Positions 1-9,181 of a stretch of DNA of 64,000 nt are shown here, one piece after another. A model generated the notes under the pieces. It made no database searches. It saw only the letters and a program-made list of their open reading frames with translations, and was not told the DNA's origin. The translations under genes and the position numbers were made by a program. The first letter of the stretch is position 1. The number at the start of each line of letters is the position of its first letter. Location of the stretch: assembly GCF_000184685.1 (NCBI RefSeq), contig NC_014830.1, forward strand, positions 992,001 to 1,056,000, in the 5' to 3' direction. This DNA is from Intrasporangium calvum DSM 43043 (GTDB taxonomy: Bacteria > Actinomycetota > Actinomycetes > Actinomycetales > Dermatophilaceae).

Positions 1-215
1 TCACCGACAGCATCGAAAGAGCAGTTCGTCCCCATCGAAAGAGCAGTTCGTCCCATCGAAAGAGCAGTTCGTCCGCCGCTTCCGCGCAGCTGCGGGTCTC
101 GGCCAAGGGCGGACGAACTGCTCTTTCGATGTGGGGCGGACGAACTGCTCTTTCGATGTGGGGCGGACGAACTGCTCTTTCGATGTGGGGCGGACGAACT
201 GCTCTTTCGATGGGG
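1..215. repeat. Inverted array of the 20-mer ATCGAAAGAGCAGTTCGTCC
   Basis: Three direct copies (12-31, 34-53, 55-74) are followed, after a 36-base GC-rich spacer, by four inverted copies (111-130, 138-157, 165-184, 192-211) spaced exactly 27 bases apart. The two halves can fold into one very long hairpin or several alternative ones. The array ends 7 bases before the stop codon of the OsmC gene on the minus strand, so it probably works as a terminator or mRNA end-structure. The left side of the array is cut by the window edge. Related arrays lie at 11345-11501 and 41676-41779. Confidence 0.9.
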
Positions 216-221
216 TTGGGG

Positions 222-653
222 TCAGTCGGCGAGACGGGCCTCGATGGTGATCGACGGAACCGCCTTGAGGGCCTGGCTCACCGGACAGTTGTCCTTGGCC
301 TCCTCGGCCCGGGCCTGGAAGTCCTCCGCGGAGATCCCCGGGACGGAACCGACCGTGCTCAGCTTGATCTCCGTGATGCCGGTGCCCGGGACGAAGGTGA
401 CGGCTGCGGTCGTGTCGAGCGTCGTGGGCGGGGTGCCGGCCTTGTTGAGGATGTTGGAGAACGCCATGTTGTAGCAGGCCGAGTGGGCCGCGGCGATGAG
501 CTCCTCAGGGCTCGTCTTGCCGCCCGGCTCCTCGGTGCGGGCCGGCCAGGAGACGTCGAACGTCCCGTTGCCCGACGACTCGAGCGTGACCTGGCCGCTG
601 CCGGTGAAGAGGTCGCCCTCCCAGTGGGCCGTTGCGGTGCGCGTGGCTGACAT
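222..653 (-). CDS. OsmC/Ohr family peroxiredoxin
   Basis: A 143-residue protein of the OsmC superfamily, thiol-dependent enzymes that reduce organic hydroperoxides in the cytoplasm. The two conserved cysteines are visible: Cys60 in the helix motif [10 protein letters not shown] and Cys123 in DNCPVSQAL; length fits the family (about 140). The start was set at the ATG at 653, preceded by a good AAGGAG ribosome site; a GTG two codons upstream is less likely because it would cover the spacer. It is divergent from metG with one copy of the GTATGCCGCTG repeat between them, and its 3' end abuts the 20-mer array. The family is clear; whether it is the general OsmC or the Ohr type is less sure. Confidence 0.9.
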   Translation of the reverse strand: MSATRTATAHWEGDLFTGSGQVTLESSGNGTFDVSWPARTEEPGGKTSPEELIAAAHSACYNMAFSNILNKAGTPPTTLDTTAAVTFVPGTGITEIKLSTVGSVPGISAEDFQARAEEAKDNCPVSQALKAVPSITIEARLAD

Positions 654-754
654 GAACACTCCTTCGATCGCGAGGTGGTGCTTCCCTCCTCACCTTTTCG
701 CGAACGCGCAGGTCTGGCAAGGAGCCCGACAGCAACGGCACCGACCGACGGGAC

Positions 755-773
755 CGAGCCCAGCGGCATACGG
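755..773. repeat. GTATGCCGCTG family repeat, solo copy
   Basis: CGAGCCCAGCGGCATACGG, an inverse-orientation copy of the dispersed element, sits between the divergent OsmC and metG starts. It lies upstream of the metG promoter box and so is not a terminator here. Confidence 0.85.
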
Positions 774-827
774 CATCCTCGGCGCAGCCGCAGCGAAACG
801 CGAGCACGACCACGGAGCCCGCCACCC

Positions 828-833
828 TAGGAT
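828..833 (+). promoter_or_regulatory. Leaderless promoter -10 box of metG
   Basis: TAGGAT ends 7 bases before the ATG at 841, so transcription would begin at or next to the start codon. No Shine-Dalgarno sequence is seen in the gap. The same arrangement recurs before ksgA, ispE, cbs and the LppX-like gene. Confidence 0.55.
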
Positions 834-840
834 CGAGCCC

Positions 841-2664
841 ATGAGCAAAGTCCTGTCTGCTGTCGCCTGGCCGTACACCAACGGCCCGCGGCACATCGGC
901 CACGTGGCCGGGTTCGGTGTGCCCTCCGACGTCTTCAGTCGGTACATGCGGATGGCCGGACACGACGTGCTCATGGTCTCCGGGACGGACGAGCACGGCA
1001 CGCCGATCCTCGTCCTCGCCGAGAAGGAGGGGATGACGCCGCAGGAGGTCACGGACAAGTACAACCGCGTCATCGCGACCGACCTGACCGAGCTCGGCCT
1101 CTCCTACGACCTCTTCACGCGGACGACCACGGCCAACCACTACGCCGTGTCCCAGGAGCTCTTCAGCGGCAACTGGCGCAACGGCTACATGATCGAGCAG
1201 ACGACCAAGGGTGCCATCAGCCCGTCGACCGGGCGGACCCTGCCCGACCGCTACATCGAGGGCACCTGCCCGATCTGCGGCTACGGCGAGGCCCGCGGCG
1301 ACCAGTGCGACAACTGCGGCAACCAGCTCGACGCCGAGGAGCTGATCAACCCGCGGAGCAAGATCAACGGCGAGACGCCCGAGTTCATCGAGACGCAGCA
1401 CTTCTTCCTCGACCTCCCCGCGCTCGCAACGGCCCTGGCGGAATGGCTCGACGGGCGGGAGGGGTCGGGCACGTGGCGGCCCAACGTCATCAAGTTCGCC
1501 CGCAACCTCCTCGACGACGTGCGGCCGCGCGCGATGACCCGCGACATCGACTGGGGCATCCCCATCCCGCTCGAGGGGTGGCAGGACAACACGCACAAGC
1601 GGCTCTACGTCTGGTTCGACGCGGTCGTCGGCTACCTGTCGGCGTCGATCGAGTGGGCGCGTCGCGTCGGCGACCCCGAGCGGTGGCGCGAGTGGTGGAA
1701 CGACCCGGAGGCCGTGTCGTACTACTTCCAGGGCAAGGACAACATCACCTTCCACGCGCAGATCTGGCCCGCCGAGCTGCTCGGCTACGCGGGGCTCGGA
1801 GAGAAGGGCGGATCCGCGGGGGCCTACGGGACGCTCAACCTGCCCACCGAGGTCGTCGCGTCCGAGTTCATGACGATGGAGGGCAAGCAGTTCTCCACCT
1901 CACGGGGCCACGTCATCTACGTCCGCGACGTGCTGGAGCGGTACGGCCCGGACCCGCTGCGCTACTTCATCTGCGCGGCCGGCCCGGAGAACCAGGACAG
2001 CGACTTCACCTGGGCAGAGTTCATCCAGCGCAACAACAGCGAGCTCGTCGCCGGCTGGGGCAACCTCGTCAACCGGACCGCGTCGATGATCGCGAAGAGC
2101 TTCGGCGAGATCCCTGCGGCGGGGCCGCTCGAGCCGGTCGACGAGGCGCTGCTCACCGCCGTGCGCGAGGCGTTCGACGTGGTCGGCGGCCTCATCGAGC
2201 GGCAGCGGTTCAAGCAGGGCATCGGCGAGGTCATGCGGGTCGTCGGAGAGGCGAACCGCTACGTGGCCGAGACGGAGCCGTTCAAGCTCAAGGGCGACGA
2301 CGAGCGCGAGCGGCTGGGGACGGTCCTGCACGTGCTGGCCCAGGCCGTGGTCTCCATCAACACCCTGATGGCTCCCTTCCTGCCGCACGGCTCCAACCGG
2401 GTCCACCGGGTCATGGGCGGGGAGGGTGACTTCGTCCCGATGCCGGTCCTCGAGGAGGTCACCGACCTCGACGACGGACGCCCCTACCCCGTGATCACCG
2501 GCGAGTACTCCGCCACGCCGCGCTGGGAGCACGTCCCGGTCGTCGTCGGGACGCCGATCCCCAAGCCGACTCCCGTGTTCACCAAGTTCGACCCGTCCGT
2601 CGTCGAGGAGGAGATCGAGCGGATGCGCGGTGAGGACGCGGGCGAGGCGGGCGCCGCCCGATGA
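841..2664 (+). CDS. metG: Methionyl-tRNA synthetase
   Basis: A 607-residue class I aminoacyl-tRNA synthetase that charges tRNA-Met in the cytoplasm. The HIGH motif is at residues 18-21 (PRHIGHVAG), the zinc knuckle has four cysteines (C143, C146, C156, C159) and the KMSKS loop appears as KQFSTSR at 349-355, a variant common in actinobacterial MetG. There is no C-terminal tRNA-binding (EMAP-like) extension, only a short acidic tail. The open frame continues upstream, but homology begins at ATG 841, which directly follows a TAGGAT -10 box. The stop overlaps the tatD start by four bases, so both are one transcription unit. Confidence 0.97.
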   Translation: MSKVLSAVAWPYTNGPRHIGHVAGFGVPSDVFSRYMRMAGHDVLMVSGTDEHGTPILVLAEKEGMTPQEVTDKYNRVIATDLTELGLSYDLFTRTTTANHYAVSQELFSGNWRNGYMIEQTTKGAISPSTGRTLPDRYIEGTCPICGYGEARGDQCDNCGNQLDAEELINPRSKINGETPEFIETQHFFLDLPALATALAEWLDGREGSGTWRPNVIKFARNLLDDVRPRAMTRDIDWGIPIPLEGWQDNTHKRLYVWFDAVVGYLSASIEWARRVGDPERWREWWNDPEAVSYYFQGKDNITFHAQIWPAELLGYAGLGEKGGSAGAYGTLNLPTEVVASEFMTMEGKQFSTSRGHVIYVRDVLERYGPDPLRYFICAAGPENQDSDFTWAEFIQRNNSELVAGWGNLVNRTASMIAKSFGEIPAAGPLEPVDEALLTAVREAFDVVGGLIERQRFKQGIGEVMRVVGEANRYVAETEPFKLKGDDERERLGTVLHVLAQAVVSINTLMAPFLPHGSNRVHRVMGGEGDFVPMPVLEEVTDLDDGRPYPVITGEYSATPRWEHVPVVVGTPIPKPTPVFTKFDPSVVEEEIERMRGEDAGEAGAAR

Positions 2665-3533
2665 GCCCAGCCTCCTCGTCCCCACCCTCCTCGTCCGCGC
2701 AAGGGCTGCCAGCGGAGCTCCCTGACCCCCTCCCCATCGAGGTCGTCGACAACCACGTCCACCTCGACATCGGCCGAGACGGAGCGCAGCCCCTCGACGT
2801 CGACGAGGCGATCCGCCGAGCCCGCGCCGTCGGGGTGACCCGGCTCGTGCAGGTCGGCTGCGACCTCGACGCGATCGACTTCACCGTCCGCGCCGTCGAG
2901 CGACACCCCGAGGTGCTGGGCGCCGTCGCCCTGCACCCCAACGAAGTGCCCAAGCTCGCGTCCGCTGGGACGTTGTCAGCGGCATACGACATCGTGGAGC
3001 GCGCGGCGGCCCACGAGCGGGTGCGTGCGGTGGGCGAGACGGGCCTCGACTACTACCGCACCGGACCGGAGGGTGTGGCCGCGCAGCAAGAGGGCTTCCG
3101 CTGGCACATCGACCTGGCCAAGCGGCTCGGCAAGGCCCTGCAGATCCACGACCGGGACGCGCATGCGGACGTCCTGCGGATCCTGGCCGAGGAAGGCGCC
3201 CCCGACCGGACGGTGCTCCACTGCTTCTCCGGTGACCTGCAGATGGCTCGCGAGTGCGTCGAGCGAGGCTACTTCCTCTCCTTCGCCGGGACCGTGACGT
3301 TCAAGAACGCCCGGGGGCTGCGCGACGCACTGACCGCCACACCGCTGTCCCAGGTTCTCGTCGAGACCGACGCGCCTTATCTCACCCCGTCGCCCCACCG
3401 CGGTGCGACCAACGCGTCCTTCCTTGTGCCCCATACGATTCGGGCCATGGCCGGGACGCTCAACGTCGACGTGCCGACCCTGTGTGCGGCCGTCTCCGAC
3501 AACTCCGAGCGCGTCTACGGCCCCTGGTCCTGA
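2661..3533 (+). CDS. tatD: TatD family metal-dependent hydrolase (DNase)
   Basis: A 290-residue TIM-barrel hydrolase of the TatD family, usually a 3'-5' DNase acting in DNA repair or nucleotide turnover. Metal ligands are visible: HVH at residues 32-34 in VVDNHVHLD, the glutamate in VGETGLDYY, histidines in LQIHDRDAH and HCFSGD, and the aspartate in [10 protein letters not shown]. The first 25 residues are a Ser/Pro-rich extension. ATGA overlap with metG shows translational coupling, and the metG-tatD-rpf order is a conserved actinobacterial arrangement. Confidence 0.94.
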   Translation: MSPASSSPPSSSAQGLPAELPDPLPIEVVDNHVHLDIGRDGAQPLDVDEAIRRARAVGVTRLVQVGCDLDAIDFTVRAVERHPEVLGAVALHPNEVPKLASAGTLSAAYDIVERAAAHERVRAVGETGLDYYRTGPEGVAAQQEGFRWHIDLAKRLGKALQIHDRDAHADVLRILAEEGAPDRTVLHCFSGDLQMARECVERGYFLSFAGTVTFKNARGLRDALTATPLSQVLVETDAPYLTPSPHRGATNASFLVPHTIRAMAGTLNVDVPTLCAAVSDNSERVYGPWS

Positions 3534-3635
3534 CGCGCGCCGGGAGCGACGTGGTCGTCGGCGCGAGGAGTGTCCTGAGGGACGCCGAGCGGCTGCCCGC
3601 ACTCCTTCGTCGAGAGCCGACGCTGTCCACGTACT

Positions 3636-3660
3636 GTTATCGAAATTTGACCTAAAGGGT
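3636..3660 (+). promoter_or_regulatory. AT-rich candidate promoter/operator upstream of rpf
   Basis: Within the 236-base gap before rpf lies an unusually AT-rich stretch, GTTATCGAAATTTGACC, followed by TAAAGGGT. Two half-sites (GTTATC and TTGACC) 11 bases apart recall the direct-repeat sites of MtrA-type regulators, which control rpf genes in other actinobacteria. The regulator assignment is inference. I see no other feature in the gap. Confidence 0.35.
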
Positions 3661-3769
3661 CTTGCTCGTTCAGGCTGGGTAGCTGTTGGCCGGATGTCGC
3701 CCCGCATCGGACGCTCACTGAGGCCCCTCCAGAACGAACCGGAGGGAACCCTCCGAGGTCCGAGAGCGC

Positions 3770-4939
3770 GTGTCACCCGGGGATTACGACGTTCGGAGAA
3801 TTTTGATTTCGCGCAATTTCAAGGTCATCGCCGGTGCCGGCGCCGCCTTGCTGCTCACCGCCGGTGGCGTCGGAGCAGCCCAACTCGACAAGGCGGTGAA
3901 CCTGTCCGTGGACGGCACGTCCACCGCAGCCCACGTCTTCGGCGGCACGGTCGGTGACCTGCTCGAGAGCGAAGGGATCACGGTGAGGGACGGCGACGTC
4001 GTCTACCCGGCCGTCGACGCCCCCCTCTCGGACGGCGACACCGTCACGGTGCGGTACGCCCGAATGCTGAACCTCACCGTGGACGGCACGAAGAAGCAGA
4101 TCCGCACGACGGAGACGACGGTCGACGCCGCTCTCCTCGCGCTCGGGCTGCACACCGACGGGGCCCGCATCTCGGTCTCGCGGTCCCAGCCCATCGGCCG
4201 CCAGGGGCTCGACCTCACCGTCGTGACGCCCAAGGCCGTGACCATCGTCGCCGATGGCAGGACGACCAGGAAGACCGTCGCCGCTGCCACGGTCGAGGAG
4301 GCCCTGACGCAGCTGCGGGTCGGCTTCGACTCGGACGACAGGATCTCCCCCTCACGGTCGACCGCGCTCAAGTCCGGCATGAAGGTCGTCGTCAAGGACG
4401 TCCGGACCACGACGTCGAGCCGCAGCGAGGTCGTCGGCTACACGACGATCCGCAAGGAGACCGCCGACCTCTACGAGGGGGCCACCAAGGTGACCACGCA
4501 GGGCGTCGACGGCGTCCGCCGGGTCACGGTGCGCACCACCATCGTCGACGGCAAGGTCGCCAAGCGCGAGCGCGTCTCGTCCAAGATCACCACGGCCCCC
4601 GTGGCCCAGGTCGTCCTCGTCGGCACCAAGGCCCGTCCTGTCACGAGCACGACCAGCACCTCGACCGGCGGCTCCGGCAGCACGTCGGGCACGGGCATCA
4701 ACCTCGCCCGAGCCGACATGTGGGACCGCGTCGCTCAGTGTGAGTCCGGGGGCAACTGGTCCATCAACACCGGCAACGGCTACTACGGCGGTCTCCAGTT
4801 CTCCTTCAGCACCTGGCTCGCCTACGGTGGCGACGACTTCGCCCAGCGGGCTGACCTCGCTTCTCGAGCGGAGCAGATCACCGTCGCCAACCGGGTCTAC
4901 GCCGACAACGGCCTGTCCCAGTGGGGCTGCAAGGCCTGA
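3770..4939 (+). CDS. Resuscitation-promoting factor, RpfB-like
   Basis: A 389-residue secreted muralytic protein that cleaves peptidoglycan to stimulate exit from dormancy. It has an N-terminal signal or anchor segment (about residues 15-38), three ubiquitin-like DUF348 repeats, a G5 domain ending near residue 285, a Ser/Thr/Gly linker, and a C-terminal lysozyme-like Rpf domain beginning at [17 protein letters not shown], which holds the catalytic glutamate in CESGG and a disulphide partner near the C-terminal QWGCKA. This is the RpfB architecture. Start is GTG 3770; a TTG further in is possible. It lies in the conserved place between tatD and ksgA and ends before a strong terminator. Confidence 0.93.
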   Translation: MSPGDYDVRRILISRNFKVIAGAGAALLLTAGGVGAAQLDKAVNLSVDGTSTAAHVFGGTVGDLLESEGITVRDGDVVYPAVDAPLSDGDTVTVRYARMLNLTVDGTKKQIRTTETTVDAALLALGLHTDGARISVSRSQPIGRQGLDLTVVTPKAVTIVADGRTTRKTVAAATVEEALTQLRVGFDSDDRISPSRSTALKSGMKVVVKDVRTTTSSRSEVVGYTTIRKETADLYEGATKVTTQGVDGVRRVTVRTTIVDGKVAKRERVSSKITTAPVAQVVLVGTKARPVTSTTSTSTGGSGSTSGTGINLARADMWDRVAQCESGGNWSINTGNGYYGGLQFSFSTWLAYGGDDFAQRADLASRAEQITVANRVYADNGLSQWGCKA

Positions 4940-4963
4940 CGCCTCGCACCCTGCACGGCTGCT

Positions 4964-5003
4964 CGAAGGGCCCTCGACCGGATGTCCGGTCGAGGGCCCT
5001 TCG
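4964..5003 (+). terminator. Strong hairpin terminator after rpf
   Basis: A perfect 19-bp stem (4964-4982 with 4985-5003) closed by a 2-base loop, containing AAGGGCCCTCGACCGGA. It starts 25 bases after the rpf stop codon. No U-tract follows, as is usual in GC-rich actinobacteria. Confidence 0.85.
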
Positions 5004-5015
5004 CGTGCGGGCGTC

Positions 5016-5090
5016 AACTTTCGGGCCGGGGTCCGATGGGTGGGGGGCGAATCGTGGGTGGGCCGCCGACTTTCGGGCCCGGGTCCGATT
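5016..5090. repeat. Two direct copies of ACTTTCGGGCCSGGGTCCGAT
   Basis: Nearly identical 20-21 base units at about 5017-5036 and 5069-5090 flank a G-rich spacer in the rpf-ksgA gap. The function is unknown. The second copy ends about 33 bases before the ksgA -10 box. Confidence 0.7.
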
Positions 5091-5122
5091 GTGGAGGAAG
5101 GTCGAGCGCACGGGGGTACCCC

Positions 5123-5128
5123 TAGGGT
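5123..5128 (+). promoter_or_regulatory. Leaderless promoter -10 box of ksgA
   Basis: TAGGGT ends 6 bases before the chosen ATG at 5135, which predicts a transcript without a 5' leader. Confidence 0.5.
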
Positions 5129-5134
5129 GTGCTC

Positions 5135-6106
5135 ATGACGAAGGAGGCCCCGGGCGGAGGGCGCAGAGCCGACCCAGCCGACCGGGTCGCGGCGGCGCCC
5201 CAGGCGGCGCTGCTGGGCCCCACACAGATCCGCGAGCTCGCGGAGCGCCTCGACGTCCGACCGACCAAGCAGTGGGGCCAGAACTTCGTCGTCGACGCCA
5301 ACACGGTTCGCAAGATCGTCCGCGTCGCGGGAGTGGGACCCGAGGACGTCGTCGTCGAGGTGGGCCCCGGCCTCGGGTCGCTCACCCTCGCCCTGCTGCC
5401 TGTCGTCCGGCAGGTCACCGCGATCGAGGTCGACCCGCGGCTGGCTGGAGCCCTCGAGGGCACGGTCCGCTCGCTCCAACCCGAGAACGCGGCCAAGCTG
5501 CGCCTCGTCGCGGCCGATGCCCTCACCGTGACCAGGCTTCCCGGCCCCAAGCCCACCGCCCTCGTCGCGAACCTGCCCTACAACATCTCCGTGCCGGTGG
5601 TGCTCTCCTTCCTCGAGCAGTTCGCGTCGATCCGGCGGGTCCTCGTCATGGTGCAGCTCGAGGTGGCCGAGCGACTCGCTGCCAAGCCGGGCGGGAAGAT
5701 CTACGGCGTGCCGAGCCTCAAGGCCGCCTGGTACGCCGACGTGGAGCTGGCCGGCCGCGTCGGCCGCAACGTCTTCTGGCCCGCCCCGAACGTGGACTCC
5801 GGACTGGTGTCCCTCGTCCGGCGCGACCCGCCGGACACGACGGCGACCCGCCAGGAGGTCTTCCGGTGCATCGACGCAGCCTTCCTCCAGCGGCGTAAAT
5901 CGCTCCGCGGGGCGCTCGCGTCGTGGGCCGGCTCGCCGGCCCGGGCCGAGGCCGCGCTCCTGGCGGCGGGGGTCGATCCCAAGGCCCGTGGCGAGCAGCT
6001 CGACATCGTGGCCTTCGCGCGCATCGCCGAGCACAAGGACGCCCACGACGACCGACCCGAACCTCCGCGTCAGGCCCGACCGCACGACGCGGGCACCATA
6101 GGGTGA
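5135..6106 (+). CDS. rsmA: 16S rRNA dimethyladenosine transferase
   Basis: RsmA (KsgA) dimethylates two adjacent adenines near the 3' end of 16S rRNA during small-subunit assembly, using S-adenosylmethionine. The 323-residue protein shows the family entry motif [10 protein letters not shown] (45-54), SAM motif [10 protein letters not shown] (74-82), the catalytic NLPY (146-149) and the C-terminal RRKSLRGAL. The start was moved from a GTG to the ATG two codons in because of the adjacent -10 box. About 30 N-terminal residues are extra to the family core. It is followed by ispE after a new -10 box, the conserved ksgA-ispE pair. Confidence 0.95.
   Translation: MTKEAPGGGRRADPADRVAAAPQAALLGPTQIRELAERLDVRPTKQWGQNFVVDANTVRKIVRVAGVGPEDVVVEVGPGLGSLTLALLPVVRQVTAIEVDPRLAGALEGTVRSLQPENAAKLRLVAADALTVTRLPGPKPTALVANLPYNISVPVVLSFLEQFASIRRVLVMVQLEVAERLAAKPGGKIYGVPSLKAAWYADVELAGRVGRNVFWPAPNVDSGLVSLVRRDPPDTTATRQEVFRCIDAAFLQRRKSLRGALASWAGSPARAEAALLAAGVDPKARGEQLDIVAFARIAEHKDAHDDRPEPPRQARPHDAGTIG
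6099..6104 (+). promoter_or_regulatory. Leaderless promoter -10 box of ispE
   Basis: TAGGGT overlaps the end of rsmA and ends 6 bases before the ispE ATG, so ispE may have its own leaderless transcript in addition to read-through from rsmA. Confidence 0.5.
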
Positions 6107-6110
6107 CGCC

Positions 6111-7064
6111 ATGACCGTCGCCCCGACACCGCCCCAGTCGGTGACCGTGCGTGCCCCGGCCAAGGTGAACCTCGAGCTCCGGGTCGGTGCGCTCCGGCCC
6201 GATGGCTACCACGACCTCGCCACGGTGTTCCAGGCCGTGTCGCTCTACGACGAGGTGTCTGTCGCTCGCTGGGACGAGTGGAAGGTCGTCCCGGGCGGCA
6301 CCTACGCCGACCGCATCCCGGTCGACAACGGCAACCTCGCCGTGCGGGCGGCGAAGCTCGTCGCCGAGCAGTGGGACATCGATGACGTCCTCTCGATCCG
6401 GATCGACAAGGACATCCCGGTGGCCGGGGGGATGGCGGGCGGGTCCGCCGATGCGGCGGCGGCCCTCGTCGCCTGCGACCAGCTGTGGGGGCTCGGCCTC
6501 GACCGGGAGGAGCTGGCCGACCTGGCCGCCGAGCTGGGCAGCGACGTGCCGTTCCCGCTCGCGGGTGGCAACGCCATGGGCTCGGGTCGCGGCGAGCAGC
6601 TCGCTCCCGTCCTGGCCCGCGGCACCTTCCACTGGGTCTTCGCGATCAGTGACACCGGGCTGTCGACCCCTGAGGTCTTCCGCGAGCTCGACCGGCTGCG
6701 GTCGGTGGGCGGTGCCGACCCCGCCGATCCGGCCCGCACCGCTGAGGTGAGCTCCCAGCTGATGGCGGCCCTGCGGAGTGGCGACGCCCGTGACCTGGGC
6801 CAGGCCCTGCACAACGACCTGGAGGAGGCCGCGTTCTCCCTCCGTCCCGAGCTGCGGGTCCTCCGCGACGCGGGGGTCGAGTTCGGGGCGCTCGGTGGCG
6901 TGGTCAGCGGCTCGGGCCCCACGGTCGCCTTCCTCACGGAGAGCCACGAGGCCTCGCTCGACCTCTCGGTGTCGCTCGCGGCCTCTGACCTGTGCCGCGA
7001 CATCCGCCGGGCCAAGGGCCCGGTGCACGGTGCCCACGTCGTCACCGGGGCACGCCCGGACTAG
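6111..7064 (+). CDS. ispE: 4-diphosphocytidyl-2-C-methyl-D-erythritol kinase
   Basis: IspE phosphorylates CDP-methylerythritol in the non-mevalonate (MEP) isoprenoid pathway. The 317-residue protein is a GHMP kinase: substrate-binding APAKVNLELRVG near residue 15, the ATP-binding glycine loop VAGGMAGGSADAAAAL at about 104-119, and the C-terminal GSGPTVAFL. Start is ATG 6111, four bases after the rsmA stop. Length and neighbours are normal for actinobacteria. Confidence 0.95.
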   Translation: MTVAPTPPQSVTVRAPAKVNLELRVGALRPDGYHDLATVFQAVSLYDEVSVARWDEWKVVPGGTYADRIPVDNGNLAVRAAKLVAEQWDIDDVLSIRIDKDIPVAGGMAGGSADAAAALVACDQLWGLGLDREELADLAAELGSDVPFPLAGGNAMGSGRGEQLAPVLARGTFHWVFAISDTGLSTPEVFRELDRLRSVGGADPADPARTAEVSSQLMAALRSGDARDLGQALHNDLEEAAFSLRPELRVLRDAGVEFGALGGVVSGSGPTVAFLTESHEASLDLSVSLAASDLCRDIRRAKGPVHGAHVVTGARPD

Positions 7065-7076
7065 CACCCACCCCAT

Positions 7077-7100
7077 GCCGTATGCCGCTGGGCTCGCTCG
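7077..7100. repeat. GTATGCCGCTG family repeat, solo copy
   Basis: CCGTATGCCGCTGGGCTCGC lies 13 bases after the ispE stop, in the gap before the ABC-F gene (same strand). Confidence 0.85.
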
Positions 7101-7171
7101 CGCACCGCGGTGACCGTCCCGGGGGTGCGGGATTGGGTGGCGGGGCGGGCAGGCCGTAGGGTCGGAAGGCC

Positions 7172-9043
7172 ATGCCACCTGCCGCCGCCAACCTCATCAA
7201 CCTCGAGCGAGTCTCGCTCGTGTTCGGGACGCGCCACATCCTCGACGACGTGTCGATCGGTGTCCTCGCCGGTGACCGCATCGGGGTCGTCGGCCGCAAC
7301 GGTGGGGGCAAGTCGACGCTGCTGAGGGTCATCGCCGGCAGCCAGGAGGTGGACGACGGCCGCGTCTCCCGGCAGGGTGGCTCCGCGGGCATCCGGGTCG
7401 GGATGCTCTCGCAGGACGACACGCTCGACCCGGGCCACACCGTCCGCGAGGCGGTGTTGCGCGACCGCCCGGAGCACGTGTGGGCCGGCGACCCGCGGGT
7501 CCGTGACGTCCTGACCGGACTCCTGGGTGGGATCGACGCCCCGGACCTCGGCGGGCTCGATGCGATCGTCGGCCCGATGTCCGGCGGCGAGCGTCGCCGG
7601 CTCGCCCTGGCCCAGCTGCTCGTCGACGACCCGGAGCTGCTCCTCCTCGACGAGCCGACCAACCACCTCGACGTCGAGGGGGTGGCGTGGCTGGCGCACC
7701 ACCTGGCCACGAAGCGGCCCCGGCCCGGCAACGCGACCGTCGCCATCACCCACGACCGCTGGTTCCTCGACGCCTACGCGACCTTGACCTGGGAGGTCGA
7801 CGACGGTGGCGTCAGCGCGTTCGAGGGCGGCTACGCGGCCTACGTCCTCGCCAAGGCCGAGCGCGACCGCCTCGCCGGCGTCGTCGCGGACCGCCGCTCC
7901 AACCTCATGCGCAAGGAGCTCGCCTGGCTGCGTCGCGGCCCCCCGGCGCGCACGAGCAAGCCGAAGTTCCGGATCGACGCCGCCAACGCGCTCATCGCCG
8001 ACGAGCCCCCGCCGCGCAACGCGGTCGAGCTGACCTCCTTCGCGACGAAGCGGCTCGGCAAGGACGTGCTCGACCTCGAGGACGCCGTCGTCGTCCTGGG
8101 CCAGCCCCCGCACGAGCGGACGATCCTCGACCGCGTCACCTGGCGCCTCCCGCCCGGCGAGCGGGTCGGGCTCGTTGGCGTCAACGGGGCCGGCAAGTCC
8201 ACGCTGCTGCGCGCCCTGACCGGGGAGCAGCCGCTGACCGCCGGTCGCCGCAAGATCGGCAAGACGGTCGAGATCGCCCACCTGACGCAGGAGGTCCGCG
8301 AGCTCGACCGCTTCACCGAGTGGCGCGTCATCCAGGCCATCGAGGACGTCCGGCAGTTCACCACCCTCGGCGGCAAGGAGATCAGCGCCTCCCAGCTCGC
8401 CACCCGCCTCGGCTTCCCCGGCGGCCGGCAGCAGGCCCGCGTCGGTGACCTCTCGGGAGGCGAGCGCCGCCGACTCCAGCTGACCCGCCTCCTCCTCGGT
8501 GAGCCGAACGTCCTCATCCTCGACGAGCCGACCAACGACCTCGACATCGAGACCCTGACCAGCCTCGAGGACGTCCTCGACGGATGGGCCGGCACGCTCA
8601 TCATCGTCAGCCATGACCGCTACCTCCTCGAGCGGGCCTGCGACCACCAGCTCGCCCTGCTCGGTGACGGGAAGCTCCGCGGCCTGCCGGGAGGTGTCGA
8701 CGAGTACCTCCGCCTCCGGGCCGCCACCCCACGCCACCCCAGCCGTATGCCGCTGAGCCGGCCCAGCGGCATACGTGACCCCGCGGCCGGGGCCGGGTCC
8801 GCAGCCTCCCACGCAGCCGGCCCGAGCGCGGCGGAGGCCCGCGAGGCCCGCAAGACGATGTCCCGGATCGAGAGGCAGCTCTCGCGGCTGGGTGACCGGG
8901 AGGCGCGCCTCCACGGCGAGATGGTCACCGCGGCGACCGATCCCACCGCCCTCGCCGACCTCAACGCGAAGCTCCAGGACGTCGTCGCCGAGAAGGAGGA
9001 GCTCGAGCTCGAGTGGCTGGAGGCCGCTGAGCTCGTCGAGTGA
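7172..9043 (+). CDS. ABC-F family ATPase
   Basis: A 623-residue protein with two ABC ATPase domains and no membrane domain, the ABC-F (EttA/Uup-like) design; such proteins bind the ribosomal E site and act in translation control or antibiotic protection. Walker A motifs are GRNGGGKST (about 40-48) and GVNGAGKST (about 337-346), signatures MSGGERRRL and LSGGERRRL, Walker B LLLDEPTNHLD and LILDEPTNDLD, and a C-terminal coiled coil (about 545-623) as in Uup-type proteins. A GTATGCCGCTG repeat pair is embedded between the second ATPase and the coiled coil. A TAGGGT box and GGAAGG precede ATG 7172. Confidence 0.93.
   Translation: MPPAAANLINLERVSLVFGTRHILDDVSIGVLAGDRIGVVGRNGGGKSTLLRVIAGSQEVDDGRVSRQGGSAGIRVGMLSQDDTLDPGHTVREAVLRDRPEHVWAGDPRVRDVLTGLLGGIDAPDLGGLDAIVGPMSGGERRRLALAQLLVDDPELLLLDEPTNHLDVEGVAWLAHHLATKRPRPGNATVAITHDRWFLDAYATLTWEVDDGGVSAFEGGYAAYVLAKAERDRLAGVVADRRSNLMRKELAWLRRGPPARTSKPKFRIDAANALIADEPPPRNAVELTSFATKRLGKDVLDLEDAVVVLGQPPHERTILDRVTWRLPPGERVGLVGVNGAGKSTLLRALTGEQPLTAGRRKIGKTVEIAHLTQEVRELDRFTEWRVIQAIEDVRQFTTLGGKEISASQLATRLGFPGGRQQARVGDLSGGERRRLQLTRLLLGEPNVLILDEPTNDLDIETLTSLEDVLDGWAGTLIIVSHDRYLLERACDHQLALLGDGKLRGLPGGVDEYLRLRAATPRHPSRMPLSRPSGIRDPAAGAGSAASHAAGPSAAEAREARKTMSRIERQLSRLGDREARLHGEMVTAATDPTALADLNAKLQDVVAEKEELELEWLEAAELVE
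8743..8775. repeat. GTATGCCGCTG palindromic pair inside a coding sequence
   Basis: An inverted pair, CCGTATGCCGCTGAGCC then GGCCCAGCGGCATACG, is read in frame in the ABC-F gene and encodes about RMPLSRPSGIR in the linker before the coiled coil. This shows the element can insert in genes without breaking them. Confidence 0.85.
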
Positions 9044-9181
9044 GGACCCGCCGTCCTGACGCGACGGGGACGTGAGCCGTGCCACTCCGGCCGACAAACA
9101 GCCCAAACTCCGCACGGTCGACGGTGGCCGCACCTACGGTGGTCGAAGAAGTTCGGGGGACCTCGTAGGGGAGGCGGGCCG

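Noticed and set aside
1-215. CRISPR array
   Set aside because: The units are inverted as well as direct, spacers are 1-7 bases and not unique, and no cas genes are present. The same applies to 11345-11501.
2976-2994. Further GTATGCCGCTG copy inside tatD (TCAGCGGCATACGACATC)
   Set aside because: Only the 12-base core matches and the residues (LSAAYDIVE) fit the family helix, so it may be chance; not counted.
3534-3769. Cyclic di-AMP (ydaO) riboswitch before rpf
   Set aside because: Such elements precede rpf genes in some actinobacteria, but I could not match its conserved blocks here. A covariance-model search would decide.
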